In this document: positions 1 through 8,181 of the stretch, in pieces | Layout of the letters: each line of letters opens with the position of its first letter | Numbering within the stretch: position 1 is the stretch's first letter | NCBI GenBank assembly: GCA_020635855.1 | Contig: JACJYZ010000003.1 | Span: 186,001-250,000, forward strand | Direction of reading: 5' to 3' | Source: Flavobacteriales bacterium | GTDB taxonomy: Bacteria > Bacteroidota > Bacteroidia > JACJYZ01 | DNA length: 64,000 bases | The notes under the pieces: generated by a model | What the model was told of the DNA's origin: nothing | Databases searched by the model: none | The model's input: only the letters and a program-made list of their open reading frames with translations | Made by a program: the position numbers and the translations under genes

Positions 1-13
1 AGCAAACCACAAA

Positions 14-745
14 CTAGTAAAGGTATCTGATCAACGTAAACAATCCCACGCCCAGGATGAGGACGAGCACAATGCTCCGGAAGCCGTCTTCGCTGACGCG
101 CGTCAGGATGCGTTTTCCGATATAGGTACCTGCCAGGCTTGCGCCGAACAGCGGGGGTATCAGGTAGAGGTCGGAGCTGTGGATGTATCCATTCAGGCCA
201 TATACTACGCTCCGTGAAAAATCAATCCCCAGGTCGATCACGGCCGATGTGGCGATGAAAACCTGCATCTTCAGTTGGAAGGCGGAGAGAACAATGCCAC
301 GGATGGCGCCACCCGTGCCGAGCAGTCCGGCAACGAAACCGGAGACCAGGCCACCCCTGACTGCATTCGAAGGCCTTGGCGAAATGCTGTACGAGCGGAA
401 CAGCAATAGCAAAGAACTGAATAGAGTAAGGAAAACCGCCAGGGCAAGCTCCAGGAAATGGCTGTTGGCATAGCGGCTCACCCATGCCCCTATGGCCACT
501 GTAACAATGGCCGGTATACCCATGTAGAGGATCAATTGTTTGTCGATACCCTGCCGGAACAGGGCGATCTTGGTGATGTTGCTGGACAGGTGAAACAGGG
601 CTGTGATGCCGAGCACGGAGTGGAAGTCGAAGAAGTAACCGGCGATCGGAACGAAGAACAACGAAGACCCGAAACCTCCCACTGTGCCCAGCACTTCGGC
701 CAGTAACGCAAGCAACACAAAAATGATCAACAGTTGAACATCCAT
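14..745 (-). CDS. TSUP/TauE-SafE family membrane permease
   Basis: This 243-residue protein is almost entirely hydrophobic, with about seven to eight predicted membrane segments. It has the internal two-fold layout of the TSUP (sulfite exporter TauE/SafE, formerly DUF81) family, seen in the glycine-rich stretch GTVGGFGSSLFFVP near residue 20 and its counterpart GLLGTGGAIRG near residue 140. Family members move sulfite, sulfoacetate, thiosulfate or other organosulfur anions across the inner membrane; the substrate here cannot be told. The length is normal for the family. The ATG at 745 is the only start that keeps the first membrane segment. The gene stands alone with no clear operon partner, and the stretch upstream is full of repeats. 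Confidence 0.85.
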   Translation of the reverse strand: MDVQLLIIFVLLALLAEVLGTVGGFGSSLFFVPIAGYFFDFHSVLGITALFHLSSNITKIALFRQGIDKQLILYMGIPAIVTVAIGAWVSRYANSHFLELALAVFLTLFSSLLLLFRSYSISPRPSNAVRGGLVSGFVAGLLGTGGAIRGIVLSAFQLKMQVFIATSAVIDLGIDFSRSVVYGLNGYIHSSDLYLIPPLFGASLAGTYIGKRILTRVSEDGFRSIVLVLILGVGLFTLIRYLY

Positions 746-873
746 TCGTCAGGATCTTAAGGCGATTCGAAAGCCGGTAGGAAGGTAGCAAGAATTGTGA
801 TTCGTAGGATGGCAGCAGACCCAACACCTTATTCGAATGATTGAAAAGTATCCGGTATGAAAGATATTGTTTG

Positions 874-943
874 GAACCACATAGGCACATATCACACATA
901 GACTATGTGATGTTCTAATGTGACCTATCTGCCTATGTGGTTC
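874..943. repeat. Inverted repeat with 14-bp perfect arms
   Basis: GAACCACATAGGCA at 874-887 is the exact reverse complement of 930-943. Between the arms lies a second, nearly loop-less palindrome CACATAG-A-CTATGTG (around 894-909) and a CACAT/ATGTG pair. The whole could fold into a long stem. It lacks a T-run, so it is not an ordinary terminator; a small non-autonomous element or repeat hairpin is possible. Confidence 0.6.
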
Positions 944-1326
944 AGATATTTAACACAACCATTCGACGGTGTCTTAAGGCGATGGAAAAGACGTTGGGAA
1001 GTAGGAAGAATTGTAATTCGGAGGATGACGATACGCCGGATCAGAAACTAGCGACTAGCGACTAACGACTCATGGTGGCGTACCTACGGCACGCCCCTGT
1101 TTCAATGAACCATTTATGCTACCAATGTACTGCTCCGATGGAGCATAAGCCGTCGTCAAGTTCAAAACATGAACCTATGCCAACATCCCATTGGTGGCAA
1201 AAGAACATGATAGGAATTCATAGCGCTCCATGGGAACGCCACAAAAAACTTGCTTGCCCGCCGTAGCTTTGGCGAAGGCGGGAGACTTGAGACTCGCGAC
1301 TTGAGACTCTCAAGCCGGAATCTTCC

Positions 1327-1334
1327 TATCTTTG
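1327..1334 (+). promoter_or_regulatory. Candidate -7 box (TATCTTTG) of the M16 peptidase gene
   Basis: TATCTTTG fits the Bacteroidota consensus TAnnTTTG. A TTG at 1301-1303 could serve as the -33 element, though the 23-nt spacer is slightly long. The start codon at 1339 is only 5 nt beyond the box, so transcription from it would give a message with almost no leader. Confidence 0.5.
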
Positions 1335-1338
1335 AAAC

Positions 1339-2583
1339 ATGGCTAAAAATGACATTGAAATTTATCAGCACCAACTTTCCAACGGCATTCGTATCGCGCA
1401 TATGCCAATGGATCGCGGTGTGTCTCACTGCGGCCTGATGATCCTGGCAGGATCGCGGGATGAACAGTCGGGGGAAGAAGGTCTGGCTCACTTCATCGAG
1501 CACGTGATCTTCAAGGGAACAAAAAAACGCAAGGCCTTTCATATCCTCAACCGCATGGAAAGCGTGGGAGGCGAACTCAACGCATACACCACCAAGGAAG
1601 AGACCTTTTATTACAGTTCGTTCATCAGTACCTATTATGAAAGGGCGATCGAGCTGCTGGCAGACATCACCTTCCATTCCACCTACCCGGAAAAGGAAAT
1701 GGTGAAAGAAAAGGAAGTGGTGATTGATGAGATCAACTCTTACAAGGATACACCTTCCGACCATATCTTCGACGATTTCGAAGAGCGTTTGTTTGCGGGC
1801 CATGCCCTGGGCAGAAGCATCCTCGGTACCATCGACAGCGTGAAATCATTCCGCCCGTCCGACATCCGCACCTTCATCAAAAGACAATACCTGACCGATC
1901 AGATGGTGTTGTGCTCCGTGGGCAACATCCCGTTCGACAGGTTGGTGAAGTATGCTGAAAAACACCTGGGGCACATTCCAAAACGCAGCGGTGAGATGAA
2001 ACGTCCGCACTTCCGCAAAACGAAACACTTTTATGCCGAAACCGAACGGGAAGGATTTCATTCGCATTGCCTGATCGGAAACACATGTTACGGTTCGGCC
2101 AGCTCCAAGCGCTTTGCCATGGTGTTGCTCAACAACATCCTCGGAGGCCCCGGCATGAACTCCCGCCTGAACATGACCATCCGTGAAAAGTACGGCTATA
2201 CCTATAACATTGATTCCAGCTACTCCACCTATGCGGATACCGGCCTGTTCGCCGTGTACGTAACGGCCGACCGCAAACACCTCGAAAAAAGCATCCGGCT
2301 CATCCATTCCGAAATGAAAAAGCTGGCTGACCGGCCCCTTGGGACCCTTCAGCTGAAGCAGGCGAAGGCACAGCTGGCCGGACAGGTGGCAATGGCCCGG
2401 GAAAGTTCCTCCAACATGCTGGGCGGACTGGGCAAAAGCATCCTCATGAACGAAGCCTTTCCGTCCATGGAAGAAGTGGTATCGAAGATTGAGGGCGTTT
2501 CCGCAAAACAAATACAGGATGTCGCCAACGAGGTATTTGATCCGAAAAAGCTGAGTACGTTAATTTACACCGCCAAATCCTGA
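1339..2583 (+). CDS. M16 family zinc metallopeptidase
   Basis: A 414-residue protein of the M16 (pitrilysin/processing-peptidase) family. The inverted zinc motif HFIEH (His51, Glu54, His55) is intact, and the third ligand is supplied by the downstream EVVIDEINSY segment about 75 residues later. The C-terminal half carries the usual second, inactive M16 fold with the NILGGPGMNSRLN region. There is no signal peptide, so a cytoplasmic or peripheral location is likely. Known relatives digest peptides or leader sequences. The next gene starts 4 nt after the stop, which suggests co-transcription with the methyltransferase and aldolase. The start at 1339 is preceded by a -7 box only 5 nt away. Confidence 0.93.
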   Translation: MAKNDIEIYQHQLSNGIRIAHMPMDRGVSHCGLMILAGSRDEQSGEEGLAHFIEHVIFKGTKKRKAFHILNRMESVGGELNAYTTKEETFYYSSFISTYYERAIELLADITFHSTYPEKEMVKEKEVVIDEINSYKDTPSDHIFDDFEERLFAGHALGRSILGTIDSVKSFRPSDIRTFIKRQYLTDQMVLCSVGNIPFDRLVKYAEKHLGHIPKRSGEMKRPHFRKTKHFYAETEREGFHSHCLIGNTCYGSASSKRFAMVLLNNILGGPGMNSRLNMTIREKYGYTYNIDSSYSTYADTGLFAVYVTADRKHLEKSIRLIHSEMKKLADRPLGTLQLKQAKAQLAGQVAMARESSSNMLGGLGKSILMNEAFPSMEEVVSKIEGVSAKQIQDVANEVFDPKKLSTLIYTAKS

Positions 2584-2587
2584 TTAC

Positions 2588-3232
2588 ATGGAATTTCTTG
2601 AAAAAGACCTGGAAGCATTCGTTGAGCATTACACCAAACCGGAGGCGGGTGTCCTGGCAGAACTGAACCGTGAGACATACGCCAAGGTGCTCATGCCGCG
2701 CATGCTGTCGGGCCATATCCAGGGCAAGATCCTGGAAATGTTCAGCCACATGATTCGTCCCGATCGGGTACTCGAGATCGGCACATTCACCGGGTACAGC
2801 GCCATCTGCCTGGCTTCAGGCATGAGGGAAGGCGGAGTTCTGCACACAATTGACGTGAACGAAGAACTGGAAGACATGGTGAAGACCTATGTGAAGAAAG
2901 CAGGCATGGAAGACCGCATCCGGTTGCACATCGGCACCGCTGCGGAAGTCATTCCTACCCTGAAGGAGACCTTCGACCTCGTGTTCATTGATGCAGATAA
3001 GGAAAATTACAGCAACTATTATGACCTGGTATTCGATAAGGTCAGAAAAGGAGGATTCATCATCGCCGACAATGTGTTGTGGAGCGGTAAAGTGGTTGAT
3101 CCGCTCGAACTGCAGGATGATGAAACCATGGCCCTGGTCGCATACAGCCGGAAGGTCACACAGGACCCGCGTGTGGAAAATGTGCTGATGCCGGTTCGTG
3201 ACGGACTGATGGTCGCTCGCAAACTTATTTAA
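2588..3232 (+). CDS. Class I SAM-dependent O-methyltransferase (CCoAOMT-like)
   Basis: A 214-residue Rossmann-fold methyltransferase of the caffeoyl-CoA/catechol O-methyltransferase type. Motif I is VLEIGTFTGYSAICLA near residue 60, the acidic motif after it is IDVNEE, and the metal-binding/catalytic segment LVFIDADKENYSNYY lies near residue 130, followed by ADNVLWSGKVVDP. Members methylate catechol-like hydroxyls using S-adenosylmethionine and a divalent cation; the bacterial substrates are mostly unknown. The gene is 4 nt downstream of the M16 gene and 5 nt upstream of the aldolase, so the three probably share a transcript. Confidence 0.92.
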   Translation: MEFLEKDLEAFVEHYTKPEAGVLAELNRETYAKVLMPRMLSGHIQGKILEMFSHMIRPDRVLEIGTFTGYSAICLASGMREGGVLHTIDVNEELEDMVKTYVKKAGMEDRIRLHIGTAAEVIPTLKETFDLVFIDADKENYSNYYDLVFDKVRKGGFIIADNVLWSGKVVDPLELQDDETMALVAYSRKVTQDPRVENVLMPVRDGLMVARKLI

Positions 3233-3237
3233 ACCCT

Positions 3238-4161
3238 ATGGCAAAGAAATCCCTGAACCTCGCCGGCGTGATCCCGCCCATGCCAACACCCTTCGACAGC
3301 AAAGGTGCATTGGCTGCCGATCAGCTTTCATCCAATGTGAAGGTGTGGAATGAATTCGGACTGCGCGGCATGCTGGTCCTGGGATCCAACGGTGAATTCG
3401 TCATGATGTCGGCCGACGAAAAGATACGGGCCGTGGAAGCGGTCAAGGCATCAATCGCCCCCGATAAGCTTTTACTTGCAGGCACCGGATGCAGCACCAC
3501 AGAAGAAACCATCGCCGTGTCGAAACGCGCACAGGCGGCAGGTGCGGATGCACTGCTCGTGCTTCATCCGCACTACTACAAAAGCCTGATGACCGATGAA
3601 GCCCTGCGCGGGTTTTTCTTCAAAGTGGCGGATGCGGTGGATGTTCCGGTGCTGGTGTACAACATGCCCGGATGTACCGGCATGGACCTGTCGGCCAAAC
3701 TCCTGATTGAACTGGCATCCCATGAGAACATCATCGGATGGAAAGACTCGGGAAGCAACATCGTAAAGATGGAAGCTGTGGTGAAGGCCAAAGGAGACGA
3801 TTTTCAACTGCTGATCGGTTCGGCCAGCCTGCTGTTGCCGGCCTTGTCGATCGGTGCGGTGGGAGGCATCATGGCCCTGGCCAACATTGCTCCCGCCGAG
3901 TGCATCAAGCTCATTGAGCTGTTCGGTTCAGGTAATGTGGCTGCCGCCAGGGAGCTGCAACTGAACATGACACCCGTGAACAATGCAGTGACGGCAACGT
4001 ACGCGATGCCCGGACTGAAACACGTGATGCATCAACTGGGTCTGTACGGAGGTCCGTGCCGCGAACCCATCCTTCCTCTTGGAGAAAAGGAAGCCGGTCA
4101 GCTGGATGCGCTGATCCGTGACGCCGGGATCCGGCCTTTCCGCACAACCGCCAAAGCCTGA
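3238..4161 (+). CDS. 4-hydroxy-2-oxoglutarate aldolase-like (DapA/NAL superfamily)
   Basis: A 307-residue TIM-barrel class I aldolase. The Schiff-base lysine is Lys169 in IIGWKDSG and the catalytic tyrosine is Tyr141 in VYNMP. Segments such as LLLAGTGCSTTEETI, GGIMALANIAP and YGGPCREPIL resemble vertebrate HOGA1 more than dihydrodipicolinate synthase, so the likely reaction is 4-hydroxy-2-oxoglutarate to pyruvate plus glyoxylate. The next gene encodes an alanine-glyoxylate aminotransferase-type enzyme, the natural consumer of glyoxylate, which supports this reading. A role in dihydrodipicolinate or N-acetylneuraminate chemistry cannot be excluded without assay. The start ATG at 3238 follows the methyltransferase stop by 5 nt. 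Confidence 0.85.
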   Translation: MAKKSLNLAGVIPPMPTPFDSKGALAADQLSSNVKVWNEFGLRGMLVLGSNGEFVMMSADEKIRAVEAVKASIAPDKLLLAGTGCSTTEETIAVSKRAQAAGADALLVLHPHYYKSLMTDEALRGFFFKVADAVDVPVLVYNMPGCTGMDLSAKLLIELASHENIIGWKDSGSNIVKMEAVVKAKGDDFQLLIGSASLLLPALSIGAVGGIMALANIAPAECIKLIELFGSGNVAAARELQLNMTPVNNAVTATYAMPGLKHVMHQLGLYGGPCREPILPLGEKEAGQLDALIRDAGIRPFRTTAKA

Positions 4162-4183
4162 CATATTAAGCTATATTGATACC

Positions 4184-5359
4184 ATGAAAGGACGCGAATT
4201 ATTGATGATACCCGGCCCGATCGAATCGGACCCCGCCGTGCTGAGTGCACTCGGCCAGCAAACAAGCAGCTTTGTAGCCCCTGAATTCATTGCTATCATG
4301 GGCGATTGCCTGCGCATGATGCGGGAAGTGTGGCTCAGTCCGGACGGACAACCCTTCATCATCGCCGGTTCCGGAACACTGGCCATGGACATGGCCGTGG
4401 TGAACCTGGTGGAGCCGGGCGACGAAGCCCTGGTGATCTCCACCGGCTACTTCGGTGACCGGTATGAAGACCTGCTGTCGAGGTACGGAGTGAAGGTGAC
4501 CAAACTGGAAGCCCCTGTCGGTGACGTCCCCGATCCGGCGGATGTGGAAGCACTGCTGCGCCAGAAAAGGTTCAAACTGATGACGTTCACCCATGTGGAT
4601 ACATCCACTGCCGTGCGCGTGGATCCCATTCCCCTGGGAGCGCTGGGTCGTAAATACGGTGTGCTCACCGTGCTGGATGGCGTATGTTCCATTGCAGGAG
4701 AAGAAATGCGACAGGATGAGTGGGAGATTGATGTGGCGTTGACGGCTTCACAGAAGGCCATTGGCGTGCCGGCCGGACTGGCATTGCTCGTGGCAAGCAA
4801 ACATGCGCTTGAGGTGTGGAAAGACAGAAAGACACCTGTGAGCAACTACTACGCCGACTGGAAGAACTGGCTGCCCGTGATGGAGGCCTATGAAGCAGGG
4901 AAACCCGCCTACTTCGGCACGCCGGCTACCAACCTGGTGGCTGCCTTGCAGGTGAGCCTCATCGAAATATTACAGGAAGGAATGGCTACACGGTTTGCAA
5001 GGCATGCAGCCATCAGCGAAGCCTTTAAGAAGGGCATGTCGGCAATCGGATTGGGGCAGGTACCCTTGAACCCGCAAACAGCGGCACATACCCTTTCTGC
5101 CATCCGGTACCCCGAAGGTGTAACAGGGGCGGCATTCCTGCCCGCGGTACGCAAGGCCGGCGCCATTATCGCCGGGGGATTGCACAGCCGCATCAAAGAC
5201 GAATATTTCAGGGTCGGACACATGGGTACGGCCAACCGCGGAGACCTGCTGACAACGGTGGGTGCGATCGAAGAAGGATTGGCTGCATGCGGTTACGCGT
5301 TTGAGAAAGGCGCAGGCGTGGCAGCCGTATCCGGTCAGATGGCCCTGGATGGTGTTTAA
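4184..5359 (+). CDS. Class V aminotransferase, alanine-glyoxylate aminotransferase type
   Basis: A PLP-dependent fold-type I enzyme of 391 residues, with the PLP lysine Lys191 in TASQKAIGVPAG and the aspartate in VLDGVCSIAGEE that contacts the cofactor ring. The N-terminal MIPGPIESDPAVLSA is typical of alanine/serine-glyoxylate aminotransferases, and the C-terminal FRVGHMG holds the substrate-carboxylate arginine. The reading frame is open upstream to 4118, but that would overlap the aldolase gene by 44 nt; the ATG at 4184 gives the usual family N-terminus. Together with the aldolase it would turn hydroxyoxoglutarate into pyruvate and glycine. Confidence 0.88.
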   Translation: MKGRELLMIPGPIESDPAVLSALGQQTSSFVAPEFIAIMGDCLRMMREVWLSPDGQPFIIAGSGTLAMDMAVVNLVEPGDEALVISTGYFGDRYEDLLSRYGVKVTKLEAPVGDVPDPADVEALLRQKRFKLMTFTHVDTSTAVRVDPIPLGALGRKYGVLTVLDGVCSIAGEEMRQDEWEIDVALTASQKAIGVPAGLALLVASKHALEVWKDRKTPVSNYYADWKNWLPVMEAYEAGKPAYFGTPATNLVAALQVSLIEILQEGMATRFARHAAISEAFKKGMSAIGLGQVPLNPQTAAHTLSAIRYPEGVTGAAFLPAVRKAGAIIAGGLHSRIKDEYFRVGHMGTANRGDLLTTVGAIEEGLAACGYAFEKGAGVAAVSGQMALDGV

Positions 5360-5422
5360 TGGCTTGATTTGCAATGATTTTAACCTTAAAAGAACTGCAT
5401 TGGATCAAATCGTGAATTGGGA

Positions 5423-5455
5423 TTTGATTTTCTGGGAATAAATTCTGTATCTTTG
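5423..5455 (+). promoter_or_regulatory. rpsO promoter (TTTG - 21 nt - TATCTTTG)
   Basis: TTTG at 5423-5426 and TATCTTTG at 5448-5455 are separated by 21 nt, a textbook match to the Bacteroidota primary promoter. Transcription would start near 5460, giving a short leader before the rpsO start at 5477. Confidence 0.8.
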
Positions 5456-5476
5456 CGGTCCATTAGAAAAAGAGAT

Positions 5477-5746
5477 ATGCATTTAACAGCGGAAGAAAAA
5501 AAGGTGATTTTTAAAGAACACGGAAAATCCGAAAAGGATACCGGAAGTTCAGAGGCACAGATCGCCATGTTTACCCAAAGGATCGAGCACCTGACGAATC
5601 ACCTGAAGGAAAACAAAAAAGACTTTGGTACGCAGCGCGCCCTGATCAACCTTGTGGGCAAACGCCGTAACCTTCTTGATTACCTGAAAGCAAAAGACAT
5701 CGAACGCTACAGGGCCATCATCAAGAAACTAAATATCCGTAAATAA
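5477..5746 (+). CDS. rpsO: 30S ribosomal protein S15
   Basis: The protein is 89 residues, the standard S15 length, with the conserved DTGSSEAQIAMFTQRI segment near residues 20-35 and GKRRNLLDYL near residue 63. S15 binds 16S rRNA at the central-domain three-way junction and nucleates platform assembly. An in-frame upstream start at 5417 would add 20 non-conserved residues and would lie before the promoter, so the ATG at 5477 is chosen. It is followed by a strong terminator and then pnp, the classical rpsO-pnp order. Confidence 0.97.
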   Translation: MHLTAEEKKVIFKEHGKSEKDTGSSEAQIAMFTQRIEHLTNHLKENKKDFGTQRALINLVGKRRNLLDYLKAKDIERYRAIIKKLNIRK

Positions 5747-5754
5747 GACTCCTG

Positions 5755-5785
5755 AAAAAAGGCAATTGAAAAGATTGCCTTTTTT
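5755..5785 (+). terminator. Rho-independent terminator after rpsO
   Basis: AAAAAAGGCAAT at 5755-5766 pairs exactly with ATTGCCTTTTTT at 5774-5785, giving a 12-bp stem, a 7-nt loop and a T-rich tail. It separates rpsO from pnp. Confidence 0.9.
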
Positions 5786-5865
5786 CTTTTTTACTCCCTT
5801 GGGTTCAGGGGTTTTTTCATTTGTAAACAGAGGTAATAGAGAAAGTATTAATCAACAGAAAAGAG

Positions 5866-8019
5866 ATGTTAAACGTAGTAACAAAAACAATCAGCCTGGG
5901 TGATGGAAGGTCCATTACCATTGAAACAGGTAAGTTGGCCAAACAAGCCGATGGCAGTGTGGTGGTACGCATGGGAGACACCATGTTGCTGGCAACTGTC
6001 GTATCCAACAAAGACGCCGCGGAAAACCCGGCTTTCTTTCCCCTTTCAGTAGAATACCGTGAACAATTCGCTTCCGCAGGTAAGATCCCCGGTGGGTTCT
6101 TCAAGCGTGAAGCCCGGCCTTCGGAGCATGAGATCCTGGTTTGCCGCCTGGTAGACCGTGCCCTGCGCCCGTTGTTCCCCGACAACTACTTTGCAGAAAC
6201 CCAGATCATCATCAACCTGATCTCCGCCGGTAAAGACACAACCCCCGACAGCCTTGCATGTCTGGCAGCTGCGTCAGCGCTTGCAGTTTCAGATATCCCT
6301 TTCAATGGTCCCGTTTCTGAAGTTCGCGTAGCCCGCGTGAATGGTCAGCTTGTAATCAACCCGTCCATCAGCCAGCTGGCCGATGCGGATATGGACCTGA
6401 TGGTGGGCGCCACCGATAAAGACATTTGTATGGTGGAAGGCGAAATGAAGGAAGTGAGTGAGCAGGATATGGTAGAAGCCCTCAAGCTTGCCCACGATGC
6501 CATCAAGCAACAATGTGCCATCCAGGTTGAACTGGCTGCCGCCATTGAAAAAGCCCAAACCAAACGTGATTTCCATCACCAGGATGATGACAAGGACCTG
6601 CATGAACAGGTGCGCAAAGCAACCTACCAGGACTTTTATAATGTAGCCAAATCCGCCATTGCCAGCAAAAGCATACGCAAGGAGAAGTTCGGCGCCATCC
6701 GCGAAGCCTTCGTTGAGTCATTCAAGGCTAGCTGTCCGGAAGAAGAACTTTCCGGCAAAGAACGCATGATCGGCCGCTACCTTTCCAAGGTTGAAAAGGA
6801 AGCCGTTCGCCGCGTGGTGCTCGACGAGCGCCAACGCCTCGATGGTCGCAAGACCGATGAGATCCGCCCCATCTGGACGGAAGTGGACTACCTGCCTTCA
6901 GCACACGGTTCGGCCATCTTCACCCGCGGTGAAACCCAATCGCTCACATCTGTGACCCTGGGTACCAAACTGGATGAGCAGATCATTGACGGTGCCATAT
7001 ATGAAGGCAAAAACAACTTCATGCTGCACTACAACTTCCCGCCGTATTCAACCGGTGAAGTGAAACGTATGGGCAGCACCAGCCGCCGCGAAGTAGGTCA
7101 CGGTAACCTGGCACACCGCGCCCTGAAAGGCCAGATGCCAAAGGATATTCCGTACACAGTTCGCGTGGTATCCGATATCCTCGAATCCAACGGATCTTCA
7201 TCCATGGCCACCGTTTGTGCCGGTACCCTGGCACTCATGGATGCCGGTGTGAAGCTGAAAAAGCCCGTATCCGGTATTGCCATGGGATTGATCATGGATG
7301 AGCAGGGCAAGTACGCCGTGCTGTCTGATATCCTCGGCGATGAAGATCATCTCGGCGACATGGACTTTAAGGTATGCGGTACCCGCGACGGTATCACCGC
7401 CTGCCAGATGGACATCAAGGTCGACGGACTTTCCTATGAGATCCTGATGGAAGCATTGAACCAGGCCAAAGCCGGTCGTATGCATATCCTCGGCAAGATG
7501 GGAGAATCTCTGACCGAGGCACGTGCCGACTACAAGCCGCACGCACCGCGCATCGTTCAGATCAACATTCCGAAAGAATTCATCGGTGCCGTGATCGGCC
7601 CCGGCGGAAAGATCATCCAGGACATCCAGGAAAAAACAGGTACCACCATTGTGATTGAAGAAGTGGATGGCAGAGGTATCGTGGATATATCCGGTGATAA
7701 CAAGGAAGCGATCGATCAGGCGCTGAACCGCATCAAGCAGATCACAACCGTTCCCGAAGTAGGGGAAGTGTACAAAGGGAAAGTGAAAACCATCACGGCG
7801 TTCGGCGCCTTCGTGGAAATCCTGCCCGGTAAAGACGGACTGCTGCATATTTCCGAGATCGACTGGAAACGATTGGAAACCGTTGAAAGCGCATTGAAGG
7901 AAGGTGATGAGGTTGAAGTGAAGATCATCGGTATCGATCCGAAAACAGGCAAGATCAAATTGTCCCGCAAAGTGTTGCTCCCCAAACCGGAAAAACAACA
8001 ACAGCAGGAACAGATTTAA
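5866..8019 (+). CDS. pnp: Polyribonucleotide nucleotidyltransferase
   Basis: A 717-residue PNPase with two RNase PH domains separated by an all-helical region, then a KH domain (FIGAVIGPGGKIIQDIQEKT near residue 575) and an S1 domain (GEVYKGKVKTITAFGAFVEI near residue 635). It phosphorolytically degrades RNA 3' to 5' and, with RNase E or G-type nucleases, turns over mRNA. The second PH domain carries the catalytic GDEDHLGDMDFKV segment. Length and domain order are normal. The first ATG gives the conserved N-terminus. Confidence 0.97.
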   Translation: MLNVVTKTISLGDGRSITIETGKLAKQADGSVVVRMGDTMLLATVVSNKDAAENPAFFPLSVEYREQFASAGKIPGGFFKREARPSEHEILVCRLVDRALRPLFPDNYFAETQIIINLISAGKDTTPDSLACLAAASALAVSDIPFNGPVSEVRVARVNGQLVINPSISQLADADMDLMVGATDKDICMVEGEMKEVSEQDMVEALKLAHDAIKQQCAIQVELAAAIEKAQTKRDFHHQDDDKDLHEQVRKATYQDFYNVAKSAIASKSIRKEKFGAIREAFVESFKASCPEEELSGKERMIGRYLSKVEKEAVRRVVLDERQRLDGRKTDEIRPIWTEVDYLPSAHGSAIFTRGETQSLTSVTLGTKLDEQIIDGAIYEGKNNFMLHYNFPPYSTGEVKRMGSTSRREVGHGNLAHRALKGQMPKDIPYTVRVVSDILESNGSSSMATVCAGTLALMDAGVKLKKPVSGIAMGLIMDEQGKYAVLSDILGDEDHLGDMDFKVCGTRDGITACQMDIKVDGLSYEILMEALNQAKAGRMHILGKMGESLTEARADYKPHAPRIVQINIPKEFIGAVIGPGGKIIQDIQEKTGTTIVIEEVDGRGIVDISGDNKEAIDQALNRIKQITTVPEVGEVYKGKVKTITAFGAFVEILPGKDGLLHISEIDWKRLETVESALKEGDEVEVKIIGIDPKTGKIKLSRKVLLPKPEKQQQQEQI

Positions 8020-8045
8020 TATAGCGCTTTATAGCGCCACATAAG

Positions 8046-8078
8046 GCAAGGCACGAATATTTCGTGCCTTGCTCTTTT
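8046..8078 (+). terminator. Terminator after pnp
   Basis: GCAAGGCACGAA at 8046-8057 pairs with TTCGTGCCTTGC at 8061-8072, forming a 12-bp stem with a 3-nt loop, followed by TCTTTT. Confidence 0.85.
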
Positions 8079-8181
8079 GAGAATATTTGACCATCTTTGT
8101 TACGGGCAATCTGAGTTGAAACCATTTATTTTTACTTCTCGTTTACCAAGTCGTAGATTTTTGTTTTACTAAGTCCGACCT

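Larger units (their letters stand above)
746..1338. other. Repeat-rich intergenic region
   Basis: No credible gene is seen in these ~590 bases. They hold two diverged direct copies of a ~55-bp sequence (about 755-806 and 972-1027), which flank a hairpin-forming 14-bp perfect inverted repeat (874-887 and 930-943). Further on are runs of the short phrase GACTNGCGACT/GACTTGAGACT (about 1050-1070 and 1282-1312). The last bases hold a Bacteroidota-type -7 box for the next gene. Confidence 0.6.

Noticed and set aside
222..899. Long minus-strand frame over the TSUP permease gene
   Set aside because: It is a different frame of the same strand with Pro/Arg/Leu-rich composition and no family resemblance; the TSUP frame is clearly the coding one.
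3238..4161. Annotation as dihydrodipicolinate synthase (dapA)
   Set aside because: Catalytic residues are shared by the whole superfamily, but the specific segments and the aminotransferase neighbour favour hydroxyoxoglutarate aldolase.
7198..8001. Long minus-strand frame under pnp
   Set aside because: His/Phe/Asp-rich antisense shadow of a strongly conserved gene; no family features.
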